Assembly (NCBI RefSeq): GCF_013004105.1
Contig: NZ_CP053085.1
Location: forward strand, 682,001-746,000
Direction: 5' to 3'
Length of the DNA stretch: 64,000 bases
DNA from: Gemmatimonas groenlandica
GTDB lineage: Bacteria; Gemmatimonadota; Gemmatimonadetes; Gemmatimonadales; Gemmatimonadaceae
The notes under the pieces are model-generated. The model had not been told where the DNA came from, ran no database searches, and saw nothing but the letters and a program-made list of their open reading frames with translations. A program made the translations under genes and the position numbers. Position 1 is the first letter of the stretch. The number at the start of each line of letters is the position of its first letter. Of the stretch, positions 15,943 through 24,322 are shown piece by piece.

Positions 15943-17877
15943 ATGCCCTTTCTCTTATCCTTGCTCGCTCTGCTGTTGATCATCGTTCCGGGACATCGTG
16001 CGCAGGCGCACGAGATCCCGGCCACGGTCGTCGTACGCACGTTCGTGAAGCCAGACGGCGCGCGGGTGCGCGTGCTGGTGCGGGTGCCGCTGGAGAGCAT
16101 GCGTGATGTGTCGTTCCCCACGCGTGGTGCGGGGTTGCTGGATGTGGCGCGAGCCGAACCCACGCTGCGCGATGCCGCCCAGTTGTGGATCGCCGATGGC
16201 TTGCGCTTGCGCGTGGGCGATCGGGTGCTGGGCGCCCCGCAGGTGATGGCGGTGCGTGCCGCGTTGCCCAGCGATCGCGCCTTCGATGCGTACGACAGCG
16301 CCTTGCGCGCGGTGCAGACGTTACCGCTGCCGGCGACCACTGATATTCCGGTGGGGCAGGTGCTGCTCGACGTGCTGCTCGACGTGCCCGCGAACGGCGT
16401 GATCGTAGCCGACGACGCCGACTTGGTATTGGAGCCCAAGTGGGCGCACCTTGGGCTCCGCACCACCACCGTGGTCACGCTGCTGCTGAGCACCGGCGCC
16501 GAACGGGTGATCACCTTCGACGGCGATCCGGGCGAGGTGCGTCTCGACCCGCGCTGGTGGCATGCCGCGTGGCGTTTCGTGCTGACCGGCATGTCGCACA
16601 TGTTCAGCGGCATCGATCATCTGCTGTTCGTGCTGTGCCTGGTGCTGCCCATTCGTGCCATGCGGCCCTTGGTCGGTGTGGTCACCGCGTTCACGATCGC
16701 GCACTCGATTACGCTGGTGGCATCGGCGATGGGCTTCGCACCCACGGCATTGTGGTTCCCGCCGCTGGTCGAGGTGCTGATCGCCGGCTCCATCGTGTAC
16801 ATGGCGCTCGAGAACATCGTGGGCGCGCGCGTGCAACAGCGTTGGATGATCGCGTTCGCGTTCGGACTGGTACACGGCTTCGGATTCTCCGCGGCGCTGC
16901 GCGATCAGCTGCAGTTTGCCGGTTCGCATTTGCTCACGTCGCTCGCGGCGTTCAACGTGGGCGTCGAACTGGCGCAGCTGGCGGTGTTGGCGGTTTCGAT
17001 ACCGGCGCTGCGCTGGGTGTTCGCGCGCGCGGTGCCCGAGCGCATGGGCGTAATTATCGCGTCGGCGTTCATCACGCACGAGGCGTGGCATTGGCTGCTC
17101 GAGCGCGCGGCCACGTTGCGCACGTACCGGTTCACGCCTCCGGTGCTCGATGCGCTGTTTCTGGCGGATGTCATGCGGGGAGCGATGGGAGTGTTGATCG
17201 TGATCGGGGTGGCGTGGGGGATTTCTGGTGTGATGCGCAAGCTGTCGGGCGCGCGCACCGTGTCGAAGTCGGCCGCCACCGGACTGTTGCTGGTGTGCGC
17301 GGCCGCGCTGTTCGCGCCGCGCGGGAGCCAAGCGCAGGCGCCCAAGTCAACCACGCAAGGTGTGTACACGGCGGCGCAGGCTGCGAAGGGCAAGAACGTG
17401 TTCAACGGCGCTTGCCTAGGCTGTCACACCACGGCGACGCACATGGGGCCTGCGTTCGAGCTGAAGTGGTTCGGGCGACCGTTGTGGGACCTGTATGGCT
17501 ATCTGAGCAACCTGATGCCCAAGTCGGCACCGGGCACGCTTACCGAAGAGGAGTACGTGTGGGTCACCGCGTACATCCTGAAGCTGAACGGCATGCCGGC
17601 GGGGAGGGTGGAGTTGAACGCCGAGCCGGATTGGTTGAAGACGGTGCGTATCGAGCCGGTGCCGAACAACGCGCCGAACAACGCGCCGAACAACGCGCCG
17701 AACAACGCGCCGAACAACGCGCCGAACAACGCGCCGAACAACGCGCCGAACAACGCGCCGAACAACGCGCCGAACAACGCGCCGAACAACGCGCCGAACA
17801 ACGTGCCGCATCAGGCGCCGTCGTCATTGGAAGATCGTTGGGAAGTACGCAGGTTCAGACTCGTCCCGCAGTTTTGA
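15943..17877 (+). CDS. HupE/UreJ-like membrane protein fused to a cytochrome c domain
   Basis: 644 residues from ATG 15943. A signal peptide (ends QAHEIPA) leads into an extracytoplasmic domain to about residue 195. A HupE/UreJ-type membrane domain follows, with the histidine-rich MSHMFSGIDHLLFVLCL, FTIAHSITL, LVHGFGFSAAL and ITHEAWHW motifs (metal-transport signature) and about seven helices. After a last helix (about 440-460), a cytochrome c domain carries CLGCH near 490. The tail consists of twelve NNAP-type tetrapeptides encoded by a 12-bp tandem repeat. HupE proteins move Ni or other metals; fusion to cytochrome c is uncommon. The gene ends ten bases before a PQQ dehydrogenase, so metal supply or electron transfer for that enzyme is inferred. 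Confidence 0.85.
   Translation: MPFLLSLLALLLIIVPGHRAQAHEIPATVVVRTFVKPDGARVRVLVRVPLESMRDVSFPTRGAGLLDVARAEPTLRDAAQLWIADGLRLRVGDRVLGAPQVMAVRAALPSDRAFDAYDSALRAVQTLPLPATTDIPVGQVLLDVLLDVPANGVIVADDADLVLEPKWAHLGLRTTTVVTLLLSTGAERVITFDGDPGEVRLDPRWWHAAWRFVLTGMSHMFSGIDHLLFVLCLVLPIRAMRPLVGVVTAFTIAHSITLVASAMGFAPTALWFPPLVEVLIAGSIVYMALENIVGARVQQRWMIAFAFGLVHGFGFSAALRDQLQFAGSHLLTSLAAFNVGVELAQLAVLAVSIPALRWVFARAVPERMGVIIASAFITHEAWHWLLERAATLRTYRFTPPVLDALFLADVMRGAMGVLIVIGVAWGISGVMRKLSGARTVSKSAATGLLLVCAAALFAPRGSQAQAPKSTTQGVYTAAQAAKGKNVFNGACLGCHTTATHMGPAFELKWFGRPLWDLYGYLSNLMPKSAPGTLTEEEYVWVTAYILKLNGMPAGRVELNAEPDWLKTVRIEPVPNNAPNNAPNNAPNNAPNNAPNNAPNNAPNNAPNNAPNNAPNNAPNNVPHQAPSSLEDRWEVRRFRLVPQF
17665..17808 (+). repeat. 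12-bp coding tandem repeat, 12 copies
   Basis: The unit AACAACGCGCCG is repeated eleven times without a single mismatch, then once with one change (GTG for GCG). It encodes Asn-Asn-Ala-Pro units at the C terminus of the HupE-cytochrome fusion. Perfect identity suggests recent slippage expansion; every copy change keeps the frame. Confidence 0.98.
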
Positions 17878-17887
17878 CGGAGATCAG

Positions 17888-20098
17888 ATGATGCAACGCA
17901 GGACCAGACGGCTGGCCGGATTTGCGCTTATCGCGGGCGCCGCGGTTGTCGGCGCCACGTTCACGCGTGTCGCTCCCACGGTGGCGCAACAGGGCAAGCC
18001 ACTCGTGCGCGGCAACGCGTACGGCGAATGGCGCCATTGGGGAGCAGACCAATGGAGCACGCGCTACTCGCCGCTCGAGCAGGTGAATGCCAGCAACTTC
18101 GATTCGCTGCAGGTGGCGTGGGAGTGGAAGGCCAGTGCGTTCGGCAAGGACGAGTACTATCGCACCACGCCGATCTTCGCCAATGGTCGACTGTTCACGG
18201 TGGCCAGCACGCGTCGCGTGGCTACCGCGCTTGATCCGGAAACGGGCGAGACGTTGTGGATGTATCGCCTGGACGAAGGCATTCGCTGGCAGAAGGCGCC
18301 GCGTCAGTTCGCCGGTCGTGGCTTGTCGTACTGGACCGACGGCCGCATTGAACGCGTGCTGTTGGTCACGCCGGGCTATCACCTGATTTCGCTCGATGCG
18401 AAAACGGGGAAGCCCGATCCGCTGTTCGGCAAGAACGGTGTGGTCGACTTGATGGACGGATTGGGCTACCCCATGGTGCCGCTGGCGGTCGATGATTCAG
18501 GTCCGCTCATCATCTCCGACGCTGCGCCGATGCGCAAAGCAAAGCCGGGCGAAACGTGGGACCCGGTCAAGAAGATCGGTGCCGATGGTACCGTCGGTCT
18601 CGACCCGGCGGCCGGACAGATCGCCGCCAGTTCGCCGCCGATGGTGGTCGGCAACATGTTGGTGGTCGGCAACTCGTCGATTCACGGCTACTACCCGATT
18701 CGCACGCACAACGTCACGGGTACCGTGCGCGGCTTCGACATCCGCACCGGACGTCAGGCGTGGAAGTTCAACCTCGTGCCGCAGCCCGGTGAGTTCGGTG
18801 CCGACACCTGGAAGAACGGCTCGAAGAACGGCACCAAGGGTGTCGGCAAGAACGACGCGTGGGCGCCGTACGCGGCCGACGAACAGCTCGGCCTCGTGTA
18901 CATCCCGGTGGGCATGCCGCTGATGGACGAATACGGTGGACATCGCCCAGGCAACAACCTGTACGGCAACTCGCTCGTGGCGCTCGACGCGAAGACCGGT
19001 CTTCGCAAGTGGCACTTCCAGATGGTGCATCACGACATCTGGGACTACGACACGCCGATGGCGCCGAACCTGATGGACATCACGGTGGACGGCAAGCCGC
19101 GTAAGGTGATTGCGCAGACCACCAAGCAAGGCTGGGTGTACACGTTTGATCGTGCCACTGGCGAGCCGATCTGGCCGATGGTGGAAACGCCGGTGATGAA
19201 GAGCGACGTGCCGGGCGAGATTTCGTCGCCCACGCAGCCGATTCCGAGCAAGCCAGCGGCGTACTCTCAGCAGGGTCTCGTCGAGGCCGATCTCATCGAC
19301 TACACGCCGGCCATCAAGGACTCGGCGCTCAAGATGGCCAAGCGCTGCCGCATGGGGCCGTACTTCATTCCGCCGGCCGCGGCCGACGGCAAGGGGAGCA
19401 CCGGACTCAAGTGCTCGTGGTACGCGCCCGGTGCCAGCGGTGGCGTGAACATCGACGGTGGCGCCACGGTGGACGTGGAAACCGGCATGCTGTACGTGGC
19501 GTCGATCACGGGCATGAGCACCGCGCAGCTGCAGAAGGATCCGTGCTCGGAGTTCGACTACAGCTCCCCGCGCAACAGCTGCGGCCTGCTCGGCGCGTTG
19601 CCGGCACCGGCTGGCTACGAAGGTCCCGTGCGTGAGCGCGGTGGTGACTTCGCCGCGCGCGCCGGCGGCTCGATCATCGGTGGCGTGTCGATCGTGAAGC
19701 CCAAGGAATACGGTGGCATCACGGCGTACAACATGAAGAGCGGCGACAAGTCGTGGTGGGCACCGAACGCCGGCATGCTGAAAGTCACGAGCCGCGATCC
19801 GCTGTTTGCCGGCGTCACGTTGCCGCCGCAGGGTGGACGCGGACAGGCGCAGGCAATGACGACCAAGACGCTGCTGATCTACGGCACCGGCCGCAGCGGT
19901 GGCGCGCCGGGTGAGGCACCGAAGCTGTACGCGCTCGACAAGACCACCGGCAAACAAGTGGGTGCGGTGGAGATCGCCTCGAAGACGACGGCGGTGCCGA
20001 TGACGTTCCTGCACAAGGGGCGGCAGTACATCGTGTTCGCGAGCGGCGCGGAGAACGAAACGCAGCTCACGGCGTTGGCGCTCCCGGTGAAGAAGTAA
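17888..20098 (+). CDS. PQQ-dependent dehydrogenase (quinoprotein)
   Basis: 736 residues with an N-terminal signal or anchor (LAGFALIAGAAVVGATF). The eight-bladed PQQ propeller begins at GEWRHWGADQWSTRYSPLEQ, a family hallmark. HHDIWDYDTP near residue 380 contains the catalytic-site Asp region, and ITAYNMKSGDKSWW is a typical W-docking blade. It oxidises sugars or alcohols in the periplasm and passes electrons to a quinone or cytochrome. It lacks its own CxxCH, and the gene directly upstream supplies a cytochrome domain, so they may work as a pair (inference). GGAG five bases before the ATG supports the start. A strong terminator follows. Confidence 0.92.
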   Translation: MMQRRTRRLAGFALIAGAAVVGATFTRVAPTVAQQGKPLVRGNAYGEWRHWGADQWSTRYSPLEQVNASNFDSLQVAWEWKASAFGKDEYYRTTPIFANGRLFTVASTRRVATALDPETGETLWMYRLDEGIRWQKAPRQFAGRGLSYWTDGRIERVLLVTPGYHLISLDAKTGKPDPLFGKNGVVDLMDGLGYPMVPLAVDDSGPLIISDAAPMRKAKPGETWDPVKKIGADGTVGLDPAAGQIAASSPPMVVGNMLVVGNSSIHGYYPIRTHNVTGTVRGFDIRTGRQAWKFNLVPQPGEFGADTWKNGSKNGTKGVGKNDAWAPYAADEQLGLVYIPVGMPLMDEYGGHRPGNNLYGNSLVALDAKTGLRKWHFQMVHHDIWDYDTPMAPNLMDITVDGKPRKVIAQTTKQGWVYTFDRATGEPIWPMVETPVMKSDVPGEISSPTQPIPSKPAAYSQQGLVEADLIDYTPAIKDSALKMAKRCRMGPYFIPPAAADGKGSTGLKCSWYAPGASGGVNIDGGATVDVETGMLYVASITGMSTAQLQKDPCSEFDYSSPRNSCGLLGALPAPAGYEGPVRERGGDFAARAGGSIIGGVSIVKPKEYGGITAYNMKSGDKSWWAPNAGMLKVTSRDPLFAGVTLPPQGGRGQAQAMTTKTLLIYGTGRSGGAPGEAPKLYALDKTTGKQVGAVEIASKTTAVPMTFLHKGRQYIVFASGAENETQLTALALPVKK

Positions 20099-20127
20099 GG
20101 GCGCTACGTCGAGCCGTAACGGAATGG

Positions 20128-20167
20128 CAAACGCCCTTGGCAGACCAATGCCAAGGGCGTTTGTTTC
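20128..20167 (+). terminator. Intrinsic terminator after the PQQ dehydrogenase
   Basis: Perfect 15-bp stem (20128-20142 with 20149-20163), 6-base loop, then TTTCTAT. It ends the HupE-cytochrome/PQQ operon. Confidence 0.9.
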
Positions 20168-20205
20168 TATAGATCACCCCGAATAAATGACACGGAGGCG
20201 CCGTG

Positions 20206-20607
20206 ATGAAATCGATCAACTACTGTTTGGCGTTCTGCTGCACGGCCTTTCTGTCGTGCGAATCGATCACGGACATCGAGGACGGATATCCCACGGTTCG
20301 CGTCGTGGGTCGCGTGGTCGATGTCGCCGGACTGCCCGTGGCCCCATCGATTGTCGCGATCACGTCCTACAACGGCAGCTGCTCCGGTTCGGCCAACACG
20401 TATGGGACCGCGAATACAGACGCTAACGGCCGGTATCGTAGTGGGTTCGTCACGCCAGGAATACCGTTCATGGGGTGCGTCAAAGTCACCGTCACGGCTG
20501 GCGTGCGCGAAACCTTTCCGCCCATCACCGTGCGTCGCGATAGCCTGTCGATCGCCGCGCCGGCTACGGATTCGCTGGTGGTGAACTTCGTGGTGGCGCG
20601 GCCGTAG
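20206..20607 (+). CDS. Small lipoprotein with carboxypeptidase-regulatory-like fold
   Basis: 133 residues. A lipoprotein signal ends in FLSC (Cys18). The remainder looks like one carboxypeptidase-regulatory/transthyretin-like beta-sandwich: VRVVGRVVDVAGLPVAP, then ANTDANGRYRSGF, a common peptidase-associated module. There are further cysteines at about 62 and 91 that could pair. ATG 20206 has GGAGG seven bases upstream and is preferred over GTG 20203. No neighbour suggests a specific job. Confidence 0.7.
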   Translation: MKSINYCLAFCCTAFLSCESITDIEDGYPTVRVVGRVVDVAGLPVAPSIVAITSYNGSCSGSANTYGTANTDANGRYRSGFVTPGIPFMGCVKVTVTAGVRETFPPITVRRDSLSIAAPATDSLVVNFVVARP

Positions 20608-20649
20608 TCAGCTGCGGCGACACTAATCGCGACCTTTTCCGATACCTCG

Positions 20650-20676
20650 GTAGTGATTACATTGTGGGTACACTAC
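20650..20676. promoter_or_regulatory. Candidate MazE/MazEF operator
   Basis: Inverted repeat GTAGTG (20650-20655) and CACTAC (20671-20676) sits 10 bases upstream of mazE and overlaps a -10-like TACACT. MazE-type antitoxins commonly repress their own operon at such palindromes. No -35 is clear. Confidence 0.45.
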
Positions 20677-20686
20677 TGGGAGGCGC

Positions 20687-20926
20687 ATGAAAGGCAAACT
20701 CGTACGCATCGGCAACTCGCGCGGAGTGCGTCTTGCGAAGCCGCTGATTGAGGAGGCTGGGCTGACCGACGACGTCGAGATCCGCGTGCAAGGCGGCGCG
20801 TTGATCATCACCTCGGTCGAGTCCCCCCGCGCCGGGTGGGCCGAATCGGTCACGAAGTACGGCCCGTCGAAGCTGTTGGACGAACCGTCGGCAACGGTGT
20901 TCGACGAGTCCGAGTGGACATGGTGA
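20687..20926 (+). CDS. mazE: MazE-type (AbrB/SpoVT) antitoxin
   Basis: 79 residues. The N-terminal 45 residues form the swapped-hairpin AbrB DNA-binding fold (KLVRIGNSRGVRLAKPLIEEAGL, with the conserved GNSRGVR). The acidic C terminus (DEPSATVFDESEWTW) is the toxin-neutralising tail. It should bind and inhibit the MazF RNase encoded next and repress the operon. GGGAGG precedes the ATG. The toxin gene starts inside its last codons. Confidence 0.9.
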   Translation: MKGKLVRIGNSRGVRLAKPLIEEAGLTDDVEIRVQGGALIITSVESPRAGWAESVTKYGPSKLLDEPSATVFDESEWTW

Positions 20927-21255
20927 CCGCCGGCTCCGTGCACCGAGGGGAGGTATACACCGTCGAGCTCAACCCCACACGCGGCCGTGAAATTCGAAAG
21001 ACGCGGCCGTGCGTTATCGTCTCGCCGGACGAACTCAACGCGGCACTCGGGACATTCATTGTGGCGCCGCTCACGACCGGCGGACATCCCTATCCGTTTC
21101 GCGTCTCGTGTCGATTTGCCGGCAAAGACGGGCACGTCGTCCTCGATCAGATCCGTACAGTCGATCGTGAACGAATAGGGAAGCGGCTCGGTGTGCTGAC
21201 GGCACCGACGCAGGCAAAGATTCTTGTCGTGCTGCAGGCGATGTTCACAGCATAG
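20920..21255 (+). CDS. mazF: MazF/PemK-type endoribonuclease toxin
   Basis: 111 residues with the complete PemK/MazF fold: RGEVYTVELNPTRGREIRKTRPCVIVSP at the N terminus (with the conserved R and basic loop), IVAPLTTGG, VVLDQIRTVDRERIGKRLG near the C terminus. MazF cleaves single-stranded RNA at short motifs unless bound by MazE. ATG 20920 overlaps the mazE stop by seven bases; GTG 20923 gives a 4-base overlap. Either way, translation is coupled. Confidence 0.9.
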   Translation: MVTAGSVHRGEVYTVELNPTRGREIRKTRPCVIVSPDELNAALGTFIVAPLTTGGHPYPFRVSCRFAGKDGHVVLDQIRTVDRERIGKRLGVLTAPTQAKILVVLQAMFTA

Positions 21256-21270
21256 CCGAACGCTCGGTTG

Positions 21271-22338
21271 CTACTTCTTCTCGTAGCGCTTCAGCGCCTT
21301 CTGCCCCACCTCGGCGCCGTAGATGTTTCCAGCCGCATCGACCGCAACTCCCTCAGCCGAACTCGTGCTGGGGGCTGTGTCGTCGGGGTCGGGAATGAAC
21401 GCCGTCACCTTGCCGTCGCGCGCGCTGCCGATGCGCATGCCGCGCTTCCACGCCACGTGCGGCGGGTTCACCGAGCCCGACTCCGAGTCGGCTACGTAGA
21501 TCACATCGTTCTTGTCGATGTAGATGCCGCTCGGGCGGCTGAACTGGTACCACGTGTCGAGCACCTTGAAGTCCTGATCGACGATGATGATGCGGTCGTT
21601 GCCGCGATCGCCGACAAACAGCCGCCCCTTCGAGTCGAAAGCCAGCGCGTGCGGCTGATCGAGTTCGGTCGCGCCTTTGCCCCACGAGCCCCACGTCTTC
21701 AGCAGCTTTCCGCTCTTGTCGAACTTGAACACGCGCGCATTCGACGTGTTGCGCGACGAATGGCCTTCGGCCACGAAGATGTCGCCGTTCGGTGCGGTGA
21801 TCACGGCGTTGGGCTGCCAGAAGTACGACGTGTCGCGCTGGCCGCCGCCGGGCGTGCCGAGCGTCATGAGCAACTCGCCCTTGGGCGAAAACTTGTAGAT
21901 CTGGTGGCCCTTGCCCACGTTGGCCGGCGCGGTGGCGGCGGCGCCGAGTGTGCAGGCGCAGTCGACCACCCACACATTGCCGTCTCTGTCTACGTGGATG
22001 CCGTGCGGCGACAGGATCATGCCGGCGCCGAAGCTGGTGACGAGGGTGCCCTTGTCGTCGAACTTCAGCACTGACGGTAGCGGCGAGCCCGCGCAGTTGT
22101 TCACGCCGCACCGTTCAGCGACCCAGATGCTCTTGCCGTCCTTGTCGATGGCCACCGCGCTGGTGGAGCCCCAAGTGCGCCCCTCGGGCATCTTGGCCCA
22201 ACCGGCTACCGTGCGATACGGATTCGGCAGGTCGTTGATGGCCGGCATCGTCGCGGATGACTGTGCGGAGAGTTGCGCGGGAGCGTGCATGCAGGCGCTC
22301 GACGAGGCGAGCGCGAGCAGGAGGGCGAGACGGCGCAT
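21271..22338 (-). CDS. NHL-repeat beta-propeller lipoprotein
   Basis: 355 residues. The signal ends in a lipobox-like SSSAC (Cys16). Six propeller blades follow, with repeated cores DKDGKSIWVAERC, DRDGNVWVVDCAC, PNGDIFVAEGHSSR, DSKGRLFVGDRGNDRI and DKNDVIYVADSESG. It is a paralogue of the propeller at 14610-15791. Cys pairs in blades one and two could form disulfides. Function unknown; ligand sensing or a lyase-like activity are family possibilities. The longer frame upstream to 22656 is rejected because it has no signal and enters the intergenic region. Confidence 0.85.
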   Translation of the reverse strand: MRRLALLLALASSSACMHAPAQLSAQSSATMPAINDLPNPYRTVAGWAKMPEGRTWGSTSAVAIDKDGKSIWVAERCGVNNCAGSPLPSVLKFDDKGTLVTSFGAGMILSPHGIHVDRDGNVWVVDCACTLGAAATAPANVGKGHQIYKFSPKGELLMTLGTPGGGQRDTSYFWQPNAVITAPNGDIFVAEGHSSRNTSNARVFKFDKSGKLLKTWGSWGKGATELDQPHALAFDSKGRLFVGDRGNDRIIIVDQDFKVLDTWYQFSRPSGIYIDKNDVIYVADSESGSVNPPHVAWKRGMRIGSARDGKVTAFIPDPDDTAPSTSSAEGVAVDAAGNIYGAEVGQKALKRYEKK

Positions 22339-22530
22339 GAGGGCAGGGGCGGGAGGTGGGGCGGACGGCGTCGCGAATTCGGTCGTGCCGTCGGGCTTTT
22401 GTAAGTTGCAGGTGTAGTGCGGGGCACGCCAGATGATGGCAGTCGAATAGAAACGGTGACGGACGCGACGGCGCGACGTGGCATGATGTGCGATGCGTAC
22501 TTGCCAACCCCGCGCCGAGGATCGCAGCTT

Positions 22531-23097
22531 ATGGCCATGCCCGCACTGGTCGCCGATTGGACCATCGAGATGCTCGACGCGCTGCCTGATGACGGCCAGC
22601 GCTACGAGCTCATCGACGGATTGCTTCACGTGACCCCCTCGCCCAACGAGGGACATCAGGACGTCGCGCTCGAACTCAGTTATCGCCTGTCCGCGTACTT
22701 CGTCAACAGCGATGTCGGCAAGGTGATGATTTCACCCAGCAACGTCTGGCGCGGCGAACGCAATCGCAATCGCGTGCAGCCCGACGTGTACGTGGTGAAG
22801 CGTGCAGAGGGAAAGCGCGCCCCGTACCCCTACCATCTGCGCGATCTGCTGCTGGCCGTCGAGGTCGTGTCGCCGTCCAATCCGCTGCTCGACTACCAGA
22901 TCAAGCGCGATCTGTACCTGCGCGAGGGCGTCGGCGAGTACTGGGTCGTGCACCCTGAGGCGCGCAACGTCTCACGCTGGAGCGGCGCGGCTGATCCTGG
23001 CGAGGTGCTCAGCACCACAATACGCTGGCAGCCGCAGGGCATGGCGGAGTCCTTCGTGCTCGATCTGCCTTCGTTTTTCGAACACGCATTCCGGTAG
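22531..23097 (+). CDS. Uma2 family (DUF820) endonuclease-like protein
   Basis: 188 residues. Uma2 proteins have a PD-(D/E)XK nuclease-like fold. Visible motifs: YELIDGLLHVTPSPNEGHQ (conserved ELIDG and the SP..H core), QPDVYVVKR (PD strand), LLAVEVVSPSNPLLDYQIKRDLYLREGVGEYW (E-x-V...D...K). The family is abundant in Cyanobacteria, Gemmatimonadota and others with no settled function. GAGG lies ten bases before ATG 22531; earlier in-frame starts (22417, 22480) add unlikely residues. Confidence 0.85.
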   Translation: MAMPALVADWTIEMLDALPDDGQRYELIDGLLHVTPSPNEGHQDVALELSYRLSAYFVNSDVGKVMISPSNVWRGERNRNRVQPDVYVVKRAEGKRAPYPYHLRDLLLAVEVVSPSNPLLDYQIKRDLYLREGVGEYWVVHPEARNVSRWSGAADPGEVLSTTIRWQPQGMAESFVLDLPSFFEHAFR

Positions 23098-23141
23098 CCT
23101 CCGGTAGGCGCTTCACTATTTTCTCTGGCCGAGATGTTCGC

Positions 23142-24002
23142 ATGACTCGCTCCCTCCGCACCGTCAGTGCACGCCTGCGTCCGGCCTTTGCGCTACGCAT
23201 GGCCAGCATCGTGGCTGCCCTCGCTTCGCCGACGGCCCACCTCGCGGCCCAAGCTGCGCCCACTGTCACGCTCACGCGCATGTCGTGCGGCACGAACGCG
23301 CTCCCCACCGACGTGGGTCTGCGGTTCTCCGACACGTTCGCCTTCAGTGGACTCATGGTGCAGCTCACCTACAGCTGCTACCTCGTGCGCCACAACGACG
23401 ACTACCTGATCTGGGATACCGGGTTCGCCATGGGGCCCGGCGCGACCGCGCCCAAACAGAGCCTGGTGGAGATGCTGGGTGAACTCAAGCTCCCGGCAAC
23501 GAGTGTGAAGTACGTCGGCATCAGTCACTATCACGGTGACCACACGGGGCAGGCCAAGCTCTTCCCGCAGGCCACGCTGCTCGTCGGGAAAGGCGACTGG
23601 GATGCGCTGAACGATCCGAAACTCGCCGCTGCCACCACCCCCGCGAACTTCGCGCCGTGGATCAGCGGCGGCTCCAAGGTCGAACCGCTCGCGGCCGACA
23701 AGGACGTGTTTGGCGACGGATCCGTGATGATTCTGAACATGCCGGGACACACGCCCGGTCATCACAGTCTGCTCGTGAAGCTGCGTGAGATGGGGCCCGT
23801 ACTGATCACCGGAGACCTGTCGCACTTCCGCGAGAACTACGAGAGCGACGGGGTGCCCACCTTCAACACCGATCGCGCGGCATCGCTGGCGAGTATCGAT
23901 CGTTTCAAGCGGATCGCGAAGAATCTCAAGGCGACGGTGATCATTCAGCATGATCAGCGGGATGTGACCAAACTGCCGGCGTTTCCGGCGGCGGCGAAGT
24001 AG
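23142..24002 (+). CDS. Exported MBL-fold hydrolase, N-acyl homoserine lactonase-like
   Basis: 286 residues with a signal peptide ending LAAQA. The metallo-beta-lactamase motif SHYHGDH lies at residues 128-134 (His129, His131, Asp133, His134). A further His is in MPGHTPGHHS near 200, and an Asp in ITGDLSH near 226, forming a di-metal site. The arrangement resembles AHL lactonases of the AiiA/AttM group, but many MBL hydrolases share it, so the substrate is uncertain. A diverged piece of a second gene of this kind lies at 27361-27465. Confidence 0.85.
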   Translation: MTRSLRTVSARLRPAFALRMASIVAALASPTAHLAAQAAPTVTLTRMSCGTNALPTDVGLRFSDTFAFSGLMVQLTYSCYLVRHNDDYLIWDTGFAMGPGATAPKQSLVEMLGELKLPATSVKYVGISHYHGDHTGQAKLFPQATLLVGKGDWDALNDPKLAAATTPANFAPWISGGSKVEPLAADKDVFGDGSVMILNMPGHTPGHHSLLVKLREMGPVLITGDLSHFRENYESDGVPTFNTDRAASLASIDRFKRIAKNLKATVIIQHDQRDVTKLPAFPAAAK

Positions 24003-24322
24003 CTCGGGCACGCGGGACCGAGCTCACTACTTCCTTTCGGTCCTCCCGGCCGCGGCCAACCAGGACGCGGCCGACGTGCTCCGATGCACCGATGCTACCA
24101 AGGCAGGGGAACGCCGCCTACATTACGGGCACCTAGAGTGAATTCTCTATCCCGAATCGTCTAGTTGCTGGTCGCCGCAGCCGAGGATCGTTCGGCGCCG
24201 TGGGTGCAGAACATCGATGCGTCGTTCCGATCCCACAAACTGCGCTTGCCATTGAGCCCGAGCTGAACCAAACCTTGGGCCACCGCACACCGCTCGCCCG
24301 TCGTGCGATGCACCGAGAACCC
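24003..24322. other. Gene-free stretch upstream of the radical SAM gene
   Basis: No credible coding frame: minus-strand frames here are low-complexity and have no homologous motifs. A GC-rich palindrome GGCCGCGGCC at about 24050 is the only structure seen. A long in-frame extension of the downstream gene (start 24200) is possible but lacks a ribosome site. Confidence 0.5.

Noticed and set aside
15792-16613. N-terminal extension of the propeller protein
   Set aside because: It would run through the HupE gene; the signal peptide begins at 15791.
17499-17801. Minus-strand frames rich in Phe-Gly-Ala-Leu or Arg-Cys-Ser repeats
   Set aside because: They are antisense readings of the 12-bp coding repeat, with no start site or homologous motif.
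17665-17808. CRISPR array
   Set aside because: The 12-bp repeats are contiguous with no spacers, in frame with an upstream gene, and no cas gene is nearby.
16440-17891. Alternative plus-strand frame of 483 codons
   Set aside because: It is a shifted reading of the HupE-cytochrome gene; His/Arg-rich and without membrane helices.
22339-22656. N-terminal extension of the second propeller
   Set aside because: The lipoprotein signal begins at 22338; the upstream part lies in the intergenic region.
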